Shown here: piece after piece, positions 22,091-32,800 of the stretch
Numbering within the stretch: position 1 is the first letter of the stretch
How the letters are laid out: every line of letters starts with the position of its first letter
From: Caecitellus pseudoparvulus
Lineage: Eukaryota > Bigyra: Bicosoecida
Assembly: GCA_965644315.1 (NCBI GenBank)
Contig: CBFFRQ010000043.1
Span: 186,001 to 250,000, forward strand
DNA: 64,000 nt
Direction: 5' to 3'
Translations under genes and position numbers: made by a program
The notes under the pieces: model-generated
Told to the model about the DNA's origin: nothing
What the model saw: the letters and a program-made list of their open reading frames with translations, nothing else
Databases searched by the model: none

Positions 22091-25000
22091 CTAGAAGCCT
22101 GCACACCACTCCTCCTCACATGGCGCTGCAGTCGCCTCACCGCCCGCGGCCGAAGGTGCCGGCGGCATGATCTCTGCGTCCACTGGGGCAGCTTCCGATG
22201 CGCCAGCGTACCACCGCGTATCCTGCGGGCTGTCCAGCTCCGGCACCCAGGGCGCAGGCAACTCCTTGTTCAGCAGCGCCTTGAAGTCCACGCTGTCCAG
22301 CCAGGGGTGTGTCAGCACTTCCTGCGACCCGCCCCGCTGACACCCCAGTCGGTGCACGGGCTTCTTCTGCAGCAGCCCCCTGCAGAAGGAGACAGCTTGC
22401 AGATCAGCGTCCAGCAATGCGTCTGGGAACTGCACTGGCTCCCGCAGCACCTTGGCCATGATGTCTCGCATGCTGCCCTGCGCGTCGTCGAACGGTGTGC
22501 TGCCCGTCAGGCACTCGAAGACCAAGATGCCCAGCGCCCACCAGTCACACGAAGCATCGTAGCCCTTCGCAGTGAGGCACTCTGGCGCCAAGTATGCCGG
22601 CGTCCCGCACAGTGTGTACGTGCGCTCTGGCACGTGCTTCGCGAAGCCAAAGTCCACGACACGCACATACCCCTTGTCGTCCAGCAGAATGTTCTCCGGC
22701 TTCAGGTCCCGGTACAGGATGTGCATGGCGTGCAGGTACGACAGCGCATGTGCCACACACGCAGTGTAGAACTTCGTGTCAGCTGGGGGCAGGGTGTGCC
22801 GCCGCTCCAGCAGCCCAAACAGCTCCCCACCCGGCACCCAGTCCAGCAGCAAGTACAGGCGCTGTGCGTCTTGGAACGTGGACACCACCTGCAGCAGGAA
22901 CGGGTGGCTCACGGCTCCCAGCAGGGCACGCTCGAAGACGATGTTGCGCTGCTGCTTCAGGCGCACGATGGTGGCCTTGTCCATCGCCTTCAGCGCCAAC
23001 AGCCGACCCGTACCCGAGTGCCGCACCAGCGACACCCGCGCAAACGTGCCTTGTCCCAGCACCGCCACCTCCCGCACATTGCCCAGGCCGCCCACAGAGG
23101 CGTCCTTGCTTCGTCCACGCTGCTGCAGCCAGGCTAAGGACCCCACCGTGTTCGGGTCGTCCTCCTCTGGGTCCAGGTCCGGCAGGATGGAAGAGTTCAC
23201 CCGCGGCCTGCGGGCATGCCCTGCGCTGCCTTGGCCGCCCGAAGCGGCGACTGCAGCCGATGCAGAGGCTGCGATGCTGCCGTCTGAGGCTGTCCCAGCC
23301 TGCCACTGTGCCAGCATGCGCCGCATGTCGTCAGGGGAGGTCGCCATTTCCGCCTTGCGACCCGCTGCAAACTCCGTCGGCATGGCCATATCACCCCGTC
23401 TCGGCATGGCCATATCACCCCGTCTCGGCATGGCCATATCACCCCGTCTCGGCATGGCCATATCACCCCGTCTCGGCATGGCCATATCACCCCGTCTCGG
23501 CATGGCCATATCACCCCGTCTTGGCATGGCCATATCACCCCGTCTTGGCATGGCCATATCACCCCGTCTTGGTACTGCCATGCCCATGTCGCTATGCCGC
23601 CGCACTGCGGTCCGTGGTCGCAGCACTTCACCAGAGGGTTTGGGTGGACCCACTGGGGCAGGGGGGGTCTTGCGGGGAGGCGGCGGCGCCAGTGGCGGCA
23701 CCTGTGCGGCACCCTCACGCGGACCAGCCGACCCCGGCAGCGTGTCCTGGAGACTGAGCCCTGCAGCTTTCAGGTCACCTGGGCTCAGGCGGGAGAGGAA
23801 TGCGTGCACACTGCCCACGACAGCGGTGAAATCGGCCCGGGACAGTGCCAGGGCGGTCACGGGTCCGCCGTGGGCCACCACGCTGGCGGGGTGGGGCGCC
23901 GATGAGATCAGCTGCCGCTCGCCGAGGTAGTCGCCGGGGCCCAGCTGTGTTCCGTGTTCCGGCTCGCCCACCACCACCACGCCCTCGCGAATGATGAGGA
24001 AGGTGTGCAGGAACATGCTGCCTGCGCGGGCCAGGGCGCCGGCGGAGGAGGCAGAGGACCGACGCCGGAGGCGCCGACGGGACCCCCCCCTTGACACCCC
24101 TCCCGGAGATGAGGGGCCATCTCCCTCGCTGGTGGAGCCAGGGGAGCTGGCAGCTGCCTTGCGGGAGGGGCCAGACAGGGTGCCGGACCGGCCGCTGGCA
24201 GTGGGCGACGGGGTGGGGCGGGCTGCACCTGCACCCCCCCCCGTGCTGAACGTGCGACGGGTGCCTGGTCCTTCGGAGTCACTGACACCCCCCCCGCTGG
24301 CCCTGGCCACCTGCGTCATGTGCCTGCAGCTGAGGCTGCCCCGGTGCGGCCCCGTGAACATGCCCCCCCGGCGCCCGGGTCCCCCCCTGCGCCGGCGGGG
24401 AGGGGAGTGGCTGGGCAGTGCCAGGGCCTGCCCTGCATGCACCAGGGTGGCGCCTTCCGGGAAGGTGACGGGGGTGAGGGCCCCCGCCAGCTCTGCCAGC
24501 TCGCCCGGGTCCAGGGCGTGGAACAGAGGGATGGAGCGCAGCGTGTGCACGCCGATGGTCTCGTCCAGCACGGCACGCAGGGACCCCACGAGGGCTCGGA
24601 TGGCTGTGCGTTGAAGGCGCAGCAGCAGGCAGTCTGTCTTGGCCAGGACAGTGGCGGCACGGGGCTCGTCCAGCAGCAGGGCCCGTTCGCCGAAGCAGTC
24701 GCCGGGGCCGAGGGTGATGTCCGCCACGCGACTGGCGCCGGAGCCGATGTCGGTGCATGCGACCTGCCCCTCCACGATGAAGTACATGTCGCTGCCGACG
24801 TCCCCCTTGTTCAAAATGCGCTGCCCAGCGCGGTGTGACTCCTCCTCCACCGCCATGGCCAGCTGCGCCAGCTGTTCCGGCTGCAGGTGTTCCAGCAACG
24901 GCGACGACGCCAGCGCCTGCTTGGCTGAGTGGAAGGCGCGGGAGGCCTGCCCTGCCACCATGGCGCGGAGGGTGGGCCCACTCACCGCGTACACCTCCGC

Positions 25001-26101
25001 GTCGGAGCAGGCATCCAGGGGGGACCAGGTGGCCGCCCCAGCAGCAGGCGTGGCGGTGTAGCCCACGCCAGTGGCAGGCGACGCCAGGGGTGTGGCTGCG
25101 CTGGCCGCCGCCGCCGTGTCCACACGCAGGGTGGATGTGGGCGCTGGGCGCGGGGCGGGTCCATGCTGCGCCTCCGCCTCCTCCGGCAGGGGGGGTGGCG
25201 CGGCCCCATGGTGGGCCTCGGCAGGCACGACGAGGCCCAGCTCACGGCCCACCGCCCGCGCACTGGGCCCATCGAGCAGCCACACGTCAGCTGACACGGG
25301 GGCTGACGTCACCAGCGCCGTCTCGTTCAGGCAGGCGCCGGGGCGGAACAGGCACCAGATGCGGCTGTGCGCCAGGGCCGTCCGCAGCGCCTGCTCCCCC
25401 GTGCTGCTCTGCACTGCCGCTGTCAGGGCTTGCGCCTGCGCCAGGGGCAGGGGGGCGCCGCTGCTGGGGCCAGGCGCCGGCGCCGCCTGTGAGCGCGGCT
25501 GCGCCAGCGCTGGCGGGGGCGACAGAGCGAACGACACACTGTCTGCCTCACGGGGGTCCTCGGACGCGGGCACCAGCTGCACTGCAAACCCTGCAGTGAG
25601 CATGAACAGGCGCGTGCACACCTCCCTTGCACGGAGCAGGGGTGTGCCGGCCGAGCAAGGTGCGTGTCGCAGTGCGGCGGCCACGGCGCGGCGTTCGCGG
25701 GGGGCCATGGAAGCGAAGAAAAAGTGCTCTGCCAACGCAGCACGAATGCGCCGTAGCAAGCCTGGGGGAGGCGGCGCGCCGGCAGTGCTGTCCTGCGCCG
25801 CCAGCGCCCCCCGAGTGAGGGGCCTGCCAAACACAGTGTCTTCCAACCTCCGCCGACGCGGGGAGAGCCCTCCCTCGCCCGCGCTCAAGCTGGCCGGCAG
25901 GCTGGAGCTGCGTCCAACAGCTTGAATGCGCAGGGGTGACGTTGATGATGGAGGTGGCACTGTGCCGCTGCTGCCAGCGGTGCCGTCGCTGGCTTGGCGT
26001 GGCGGAGCGGTGGCCTGGAAACTTGCGTCGGAATCCTCCTGCGGCACGCCCGCACAGCTGGGCGAAGCAGCGTGGGGAGGAACAGGCACCTCATTGCTCA
26101 T
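22091..26101 (-). CDS. cGMP-dependent protein kinase-like AGC kinase with cyclic-nucleotide-binding domains
   Basis: Single-exon Ser/Thr kinase of 1,336 residues. A degenerate cyclic-nucleotide-binding fold lies at about residues 115-290. A clear one lies at 397-515 (G-Q-R-I-L-N-K-G-D-V-G-S-D-M-Y-F-I-V-E-G; cassette F-G-E-R-A-L-L-L-D-E-P-R-A-A-T-V). A third at 515-790 is split by a Ser/Arg/Gly-rich insertion of roughly 140 residues (cassette L-G-E-R-Q-L-I). The kinase domain at about 1010-1270 has GQGTFARV, ALKAMDK, YRDLKPEN, DFGFAK and CGTPAYLAPE, with an AGC-type C-terminal tail. Just N-terminal to it, residues about 844-907 are a tandem octapeptide. Predicted role is cyclic-nucleotide signalling; whether cGMP or cAMP is bound cannot be said. 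The start ATG at 26101 is followed by a long disordered leader. Confidence 0.9.
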   Translation of the reverse strand: MSNEVPVPPHAASPSCAGVPQEDSDASFQATAPPRQASDGTAGSSGTVPPPSSTSPLRIQAVGRSSSLPASLSAGEGGLSPRRRRLEDTVFGRPLTRGALAAQDSTAGAPPPPGLLRRIRAALAEHFFFASMAPRERRAVAAALRHAPCSAGTPLLRAREVCTRLFMLTAGFAVQLVPASEDPREADSVSFALSPPPALAQPRSQAAPAPGPSSGAPLPLAQAQALTAAVQSSTGEQALRTALAHSRIWCLFRPGACLNETALVTSAPVSADVWLLDGPSARAVGRELGLVVPAEAHHGAAPPPLPEEAEAQHGPAPRPAPTSTLRVDTAAAASAATPLASPATGVGYTATPAAGAATWSPLDACSDAEVYAVSGPTLRAMVAGQASRAFHSAKQALASSPLLEHLQPEQLAQLAMAVEEESHRAGQRILNKGDVGSDMYFIVEGQVACTDIGSGASRVADITLGPGDCFGERALLLDEPRAATVLAKTDCLLLRLQRTAIRALVGSLRAVLDETIGVHTLRSIPLFHALDPGELAELAGALTPVTFPEGATLVHAGQALALPSHSPPRRRRGGPGRRGGMFTGPHRGSLSCRHMTQVARASGGGVSDSEGPGTRRTFSTGGGAGAARPTPSPTASGRSGTLSGPSRKAAASSPGSTSEGDGPSSPGGVSRGGSRRRLRRRSSASSAGALARAGSMFLHTFLIIREGVVVVGEPEHGTQLGPGDYLGERQLISSAPHPASVVAHGGPVTALALSRADFTAVVGSVHAFLSRLSPGDLKAAGLSLQDTLPGSAGPREGAAQVPPLAPPPPRKTPPAPVGPPKPSGEVLRPRTAVRRHSDMGMAVPRRGDMAMPRRGDMAMPRRGDMAMPRRGDMAMPRRGDMAMPRRGDMAMPRRGDMAMPRRGDMAMPTEFAAGRKAEMATSPDDMRRMLAQWQAGTASDGSIAASASAAVAASGGQGSAGHARRPRVNSSILPDLDPEEDDPNTVGSLAWLQQRGRSKDASVGGLGNVREVAVLGQGTFARVSLVRHSGTGRLLALKAMDKATIVRLKQQRNIVFERALLGAVSHPFLLQVVSTFQDAQRLYLLLDWVPGGELFGLLERRHTLPPADTKFYTACVAHALSYLHAMHILYRDLKPENILLDDKGYVRVVDFGFAKHVPERTYTLCGTPAYLAPECLTAKGYDASCDWWALGILVFECLTGSTPFDDAQGSMRDIMAKVLREPVQFPDALLDADLQAVSFCRGLLQKKPVHRLGCQRGGSQEVLTHPWLDSVDFKALLNKELPAPWVPELDSPQDTRWYAGASEAAPVDAEIMPPAPSAAGGEATAAPCEEEWCAGF
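23379..23570 (-). repeat. Tandem repeat, 8 x 24 bp, encoding an octapeptide in the PKG-like kinase
   Basis: Eight head-to-tail copies of a 24-bp unit. On the plus strand each begins GGCATGGCCATATCACC. Within the kinase gene each unit encodes M-A-M-P-R-R-G-D. The array is followed at 23571 by a diverged ninth unit. Five copies end in CTC and three adjacent ones in CTT, so the array grew in at least two steps. It sits between the last nucleotide-binding fold and the kinase domain. Confidence 0.95.
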
Positions 26102-26816
26102 GTTGGAGCGCGGGCAAGCGGCAGAAGGCCTTCTGTGGCGGCAGGGCGTCGGCTCAAAGGCTGGCGCAGTTCGCCGGAACTTGCTGGCCGCCGCAGCCTT
26201 CCAACTCCGGGCGCCTCAAGCACCGAGGGCGCGTGGGATCCTCCGCTGGAAGAGTGCCGGGACACTGTGTCCTGCTGCTCTGGACGCCACGCACGTCGCC
26301 CGACCACCCAGCGTGCAGGCTCGGGAGAGCCGGAGTGTGCGCGGAAATTGAGTGAAGCAAGCACTCTTGCTTTCCACACAGCACGGCCTGCCCTGGCGTT
26401 GCAGGCGGTGTGAGGAGGGCATCAATTCGTAGATACGGGGCAGTGCACGGCACGCTGTGCCGGTTGCTTGTTTCGAGTGTGGATTTTGTGCAGGGGGCGG
26501 CCGTTGTGCAAGGCGACGAGCGTGGTTGTCGGCTTCGGAACCTGCGCGCAGCGGGCGACGCGTGGCTGTGCGAGCGAAGCACCCACTGGTAACACAATCA
26601 ATACACCTGGCGTGCAGCACGCGTGCCACGAAGCACAGGACCTTCAACGCCGCACCGTGCTTTGCCAGTGCAGGGCTGGCCGGTTTTGCTGAGCGTGGCA
26701 AGTTGCGATTTCCGCACTTTGCCGAGGGCAACTTGACGTTGTGAATTGCTCGCTCCCCACAGCGGCCACAGCCCAGCCACCCGCAGCACAGGGTGCAGCA
26801 CACCATCCTAGGGGTC
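26102..26816. promoter_or_regulatory. Divergent intergenic region, PKG-like kinase / giant myosin
   Basis: This 715-bp spacer lies between two divergent starts. It carries two copies of the TTTCCGC element, each in sense orientation to its nearest gene: CAATTTCCGCGCAC on the minus strand (about 26,335-26,348, upstream of the kinase) and GCGATTTCCGCAC on the plus strand (about 26,708-26,720, some 100 bp upstream of the myosin ATG). The middle is AT-richer than the genes. No open frame here looks coding. Confidence 0.45.
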
Positions 26817-29800
26817 ATGGCGGCTGAGGGGGGCTCCAAGACGCTGCGCAGGGCGCGGCGTGGGTCCCTGACACTCGCCTCCGCGCCGCAGCTGTCCAGC
26901 GGCAAGCTTCCCCAAACGCCCAAGCCCCCGTCCACGCCCACGTACTCCCCTGAGGAGACGTGGATGTGGATCAAAGACGTGGCTGAGGGGTTCGTTCTGG
27001 GCAAGCTTGTGGCTGAAAACCCCGATGGCTCGGCCACTGCGGAGGTGGCTGGTGCCACGCGCGTGGTGGAGCCCAAGTCTCGCGGGCCCAAGGTGCTGGA
27101 CCCGGCCACCCTGTCGGAGCCGGAGGCGGACATGGTGCGCATGGTGGCCGTGGACGAGCCCAGCATCCTGCACAACGTCAAGCTGCGCTTCGCCATGGAC
27201 CGCATCTACACCAACATCGGCACCATCCTCGTGTCAGCCAACCCCTTCACTGTGCGTGTGCGGCGCGCCGTGCCACCACGCCCTGCCGCGCCCCGCCACC
27301 CCGCCACCCCCCCGCCCCGCACAGTTTATTGAAGGGCTGTACTCAGCAGAGCAGGTGGCGCTGTACCGCGACAATGACGGGGGGGAGGTGCCGCCGCACG
27401 TGTTTGGCATCGCCGCGGCGGCCTACCGGGGCTTGCGGGAAGACGCCGCCAGCCAAGCCATCATCATCTCCGGCGAGTCGGGTGCCGGCAAGACAGAGGC
27501 GACGAAGAAGTGCCTGCAGTACTTTGCGCAGGTGGCTGGCGCGGGGGCGGCGGGGATGGACCAGAAGCTGCTCGCGGCGAACCCGATTTTGGAGGCGTTC
27601 GGCAACGCCAAAACCACCCGCAACAACAACTCCTCTCGCTTCGGGAAGTGGATGGAGGTGCAGTTTGACGGGCGAGGCAGCATTATCGGGTGCAAGATCG
27701 TGAATTACTTGCTGGAGAAGAGCCGCATCACCAGCCCAGGCGCTGAGGAGCGGTCGTACCACATTTTCTACAACCTGTGTGTGGGCTTGCCGCCGCAGCA
27801 ACGCACGGCACTGCACTTGACGCAGCCGGGGGACTACGCATACCTGGCACAGGCCAGCACCACCATCTCCGGCTCCGCTGACCGTGACAGGGATGATTTT
27901 TCCGACGTCATGGATGCGTTCGCGGAGGTGGGCATTTCCGCCGCCGAGCAGGGTGACCTGTTCGCCGTGACGGCAGCGGTACTGCACTTGGGCAGCATCA
28001 CCTTTTCCGCACACGACACGGCCAGCGGCATCGAAGGCAGTGCAGCTGACGAAGGAACACACTTGACGGCAGCTGCAGAGTTGCTGGGCGTGCCGTCCGC
28101 CGCCCTTGCGGAGGACTTGACCTCCCGTGTGCGCACGGTGCGTGCTGAGCAAACGCGCTCGCCGCTGGTGCCGGGCAAGGCAGCCGACGCGCGTGACGCA
28201 CTGGCCAAGGCGCTGTACGGGCGCATGTTCGACTGGCTGGTGCAGCGCGTGAACGCCGCCATGGCGACGCCGGCAGCACCCCGCGGTATCATCGGCGTCC
28301 TGGACATTTTCGGCTTCGAGATCTTTCACAGCAACGTCTTCGAGCAGCTGTGCATCAACTACTGCAACGAGATGCTGCAGCAGCACTTCAACACGCACGT
28401 GTTCAAGGCGGAGGAGCGCCTGTACCAGGCAGAGGGCATCGACTACTCAGGCGTGCGTTTCATCGACAACCAGGACGTGCTGGACCTCATCCAGCGCAAG
28501 CCGTCTGGCATCTTGCCCATGCTGGACGACGAGGTGCGCTTGCCGCGCGGCAGCGACGCCAATTTCCGCACGCGGGTCACTAAGGCGCACACGGGCCACC
28601 CGCGCTTCGTGGCGCTGAAAGCCGGCGCAGCGGGGGACAAGGTCGTCTCGGAGCAGCTGGGGCACGAGGCTGGCAAGTGTGGCGCGCTGCCCTTTGCCGT
28701 GCAGCACTACGCGGGTGCTGTTGTGTACGACTGCACCGGCTGGCTGGACAAGAACAAAGACGAAATCCTGCCGAACCACGCGGCACTCATGGCGACGTCC
28801 AGCCGCCCCTTCATTGCAAACGAACTGTTCCAGGCACGGGCAGGGACGGCCGGGGGGGGCGCTGCGGCGGCCGGCGGCGGTGCGGGGAAACGCAAAGCCA
28901 CGACGCAGGGCGGCAAGTTCCGCAGTCAGCTGGCGGCGCTGCGCGACACCCTCAACGCCAACACGCCGCACTATATCCGCTGCATCAAGCCCAACGCGTT
29001 GAAGATGCCAGGCATTTGGCAAGGCGGGCTGTGCCTGCAGCAGCTGCGTTACAGCGGCGTGTTTCAGGCGGTGCAAATTCGGCAGCAGGGGTTCCCCTTC
29101 CGGTACCCGTACCGGGAGTTCTACGGCAAGTACCACGCCGTGGTGGACATTTCCCGGGCTGAAGTGGCGGCGTTGGGCGACGCAGTGGTGTCGCTGGGGC
29201 GCCCCTTCACCGGTCGCAGGGAGGACCACCCGTACCGGCCCTGCCCTGCCGCCCGCCAACGCCAGGCGCCGTGGCGGTGCCGCCCCCCCCGCAAAGGGCA
29301 TTCCTGGGGAGAGCCCTTCTACCGCAGCATGGCTGAGGCCATCATGCAGCAGCTGGCACAGGGGGAGGCCCACGCGGACCCCGCCGACGCAGCCGCGTTC
29401 CGTGGGCTGGCCGTGCAGTCAGGCACGACCCAACTGTTCTACAAGGCGGCCGCCCACCGCATCCTCACCCGCCGCCGGGGCGCCGTCATGCACAGTGCTG
29501 CGCTGGATGTGCAGGCGGCTTGGCGCGCTCGCTGGGCGCGGCGGCGGGTGGCGGGTGGCCTGGCCGCCCTGGCCCGTGTCCGGGCCGTGCACGCCATCCG
29601 CACCCTACCGGCGCTGGATGAGGCGGTGGGGGGGTGGGACGCCGCCCGTGTCCGGTGGGGCCTGCCGGACCTGGCCGAGGTGGGCGCTGTGCGGGCCTTG
29701 CGGGACCGACTGCAACGGGAGGCGGATGTGCACGCGGCGGTGAGTGACCTGCTGGGGCGGGATCCAGCGGCGGAGTACGGCCACTTCAAGGCGGTGCTGG

Positions 29801-32800
29801 GGGAGGCAGAGGCGCTGGGGCTGGAGGGTGGGGACGTGCGCGCGGCGCAGGCCAAGTTCGCGTCGGTGAAGGCGTATTACGCGGCGCGGGAGGACCTCGT
29901 CGCCGCGACGGCCGCCCACGACGAAGCCGGCATCGCCGCCGCCCTGGCAGCTGGGGAGACTCTGCGGCCTTCCTGGGGGGAGGTTTTTGATCCCGACATG
30001 CGGCAGGCAGCCACCACTGCCCGGGGCGTGTGTGAGGAGGAGCGGCGGCGCCTGGCGCCCCTGGTGGCCGCGCTGGCCCAGGGCAACTTGCAGTTGCAGG
30101 CTGGGCTGGCACTGGTGGACGCACACGTGGGGGAGGCCGGCGGGGGGGGCGGGGAGGGCGGAGTGCACGTCGCCAGCGACCAGGTGCGCGCACATTCGCA
30201 CCTGTTGCAGGGCGGCACGCTGCACACGCCGCTGGGGCGGTGGATGGCGCAGGGCGTGCCGGCAGTACTGGCGGCACGGGAGGCCCTCGCGCAAGTACAT
30301 GCGCCAGATCCCGACTCCCTGCCCCGCCTGGTCGCTGCCACCCCCGCCCTGCGCCGCCTGGTCAGCGTCGCTGCGGCGGAGGACGACGACCCCCTGCCGC
30401 CGCCTCTGCGTGCGGAAATTCGCGCGGCAGCGGCGCTGGCGGACAACGCAGAGGCGGCGGGGGCGCTGGTTGACGCGCTGTCTGCCGGCGGGCCAGGGGG
30501 CGTGGTGGGCGCCTTGGACACCGGCGCCGTGTCTGTGGCGGGGCTGGAGCGGGCGCTGGCCGCCGCCCAGACAGCCATTGGCGACGGCCCTTGCTGTGCT
30601 GCCGTTGGTGCGCTGATGGCGTCTGCGCGCACCCTGCTGCCGCTGCGCCGGGCAGTGGCGGGGGATGATTGGGAGGAGGTGCGGGGGTTGCTGGCGGGGT
30701 TGCCGGACATCCACCGCGTCGTGCCGCTGGCGCAGGGCGAGGTGCACGTCGCATTCGACGAGGTGGACAACATCGACATGGTCGCGGCGCTGGAGGTGGC
30801 GGTGGCCACGCCGGCGCTGACTGGGTCGCTGCGTGGGGGCGTGGATGTGGGCGGGGCGGATGCGGCGGTGGACCGCATCGATGCGGCGCTGGGGGTGGCA
30901 GTGGACCCCAAGTCGGCCCAGGCGACGGCCCTCGTGACGCTGGTGGCGAGGGTGCTGCGGCCGCTGCGTCGGGCAGTGGGGGCGGAGGACTGGGCCCAGG
31001 TTGCGGAGGTGCTGGGCCCACTCACGGCCGCGGCGTCCGCCGCCCCCTCAGCCGCCAGTGCCGCCGACCCCCCCACTGCCGACGCCCTGGCGGCTCGTCT
31101 GCAGGGTGCCATGGCCCTGCCCATCGCCTGGACAGACCAGTCGGGGGACACCTTCACCTGCCACCTGCCCCCGGCCTGCCACGAGGAGGTGGCCCTGGCT
31201 GCCGCCTTCGCAGCACATGTCGTGAGTCTGGCGGCACTGCGGGAGGGACTTGCGTCGGGCCGCCTGGTGGGCGTGCCCGGCACCATCCACCTGGTCGCAG
31301 CGACCCCCACCCCACCTGACGCCGCCGCCGCCGCCCTGCACACCTGGGCCTTTCAGCAGCAGAGCACGCTGGAGCTGCGTTCAACGGCGACGGCGCGGGG
31401 GGGGCGCCGGCGGTCCCTGGCCCTGGGGGCAGCTCCTCTGGACACGGCGTACGAGACGTACCCCCCCGTGGCGGTGTCCAGTGGACCCCTCGAGGCGGCC
31501 CTGGACACGGCGCGGACACTGGGGACGCTGTCCCCCACGGCGTGTTCCTTGTTCCGCCTCGCCCGCGGCATGTTGCGTGTGCGGCAGGCGCTGGGTGGGG
31601 GGGACTGGGGCGCCGCCGCTGCGGCAAGTGCAACCCTGCTGTCCACCACGCCGTGCCTGGGCAGCGTGGGGGACATGGCGCGCCGGGCGTTTGAGGAGGT
31701 GCCTGCTGGGGATGAGGGCGGGGAGGCCTTCGTCGCGCCGCCTCCTGCGTGGGCCCATGCCCCGTCCACGGGCCGCGAGGACCAGTTGCTGTCCGACGTC
31801 GCCGCGACCATCGCGGTGGAAGCCCAAACCGTCGTGGACGAGGCTGCCAGGCAGCGCGCCGTGGCTGCTCTGCACGCCGCCTTCACCCCCGGCGGCATCG
31901 GGGGTGCGCCCGGCGCCCTGGCGGCAGGGGACATCTCCACAGCGGGCTTGGGCGCCGCAGCGACCAAGCTCGTGCAGTGCCCGGGGCTGCTGGCAGGGCG
32001 CCCCATGGCCCTGCACGCGGTGGCCAGCCTGGTGTTGCACCTGCGGGGGGCGCTGGGGCGGGGGGACTGGGCCGATGCGGGGCGGGCCCTGGTGCAAGCG
32101 GGGCTGTACGACGCGGAGGGTGGGCCCATCGCCGGGTCCCCCCACGGCTGTCCCCCCACTGGCCTGGCGGCCGTGCGCCTCGTGCACGAGGTCGCGTGCG
32201 ACGAGCTGCAGCGCGCCGCCGACCACTACAGCCACTGGCGCGTCACCAGCGCCCTGGTTCGTGCCCTGCAGGCAGGCAGTGTCACGGGCATCCCTGGGGA
32301 GTTGTCGCTGGGCGGGCTGGACACGCAGCAGCTGCGCAGTGCGCTGGAGCTGGCCCAGGCGCTGGGCACGGGGTCGGCACGTGCGACCCGCTTGCGCGAC
32401 GCCGCCGCTGCCCTGCTGGAGCTCCGCACCGCCCTGGCGACAGCCCTGGACAGCGCGTCGGAAGCGGGGCGCCGCATGCAGGAGGGGGCGGCGGATGGTC
32501 GCAGCGACCTGCCGCCCGCCTGGCAGGCTGTGCGCGACGCCGTGTCGCACTGCGAGCAGCTGGCGAGCGCCGGCGGGGAGGGCGGTGAGCTGTCCAGTCT
32601 GTGTGGGGAGGAGGTGGCGCGGGTGGGGCGGGAGGTCGTGGACCGGGCCGTCGCATGCGACCTGTGGTCGGGCCTGGCGTCCCCCGCCCCCCGCGGGGGG
32701 GTGGGCGCCCTGGCCCCCGCCTCCGTCCACCTCGCCCGCCTGGCATCCGCCCTGGCCACAGTGCAGCAGCAGGGCACCTTCACCCACGGCACCGCCCAAC

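Noticed and set aside
23379-23570. Tandem repeat considered as a CRISPR array
   Set aside because: Units are directly adjacent with no spacers and keep a protein frame in a eukaryotic kinase gene.
22776-23930. Plus-strand frame reading through the 24-bp array
   Set aside because: A 24-bp repeat is open in several frames by chance; the kinase frame on the minus strand is the one with conserved domains.
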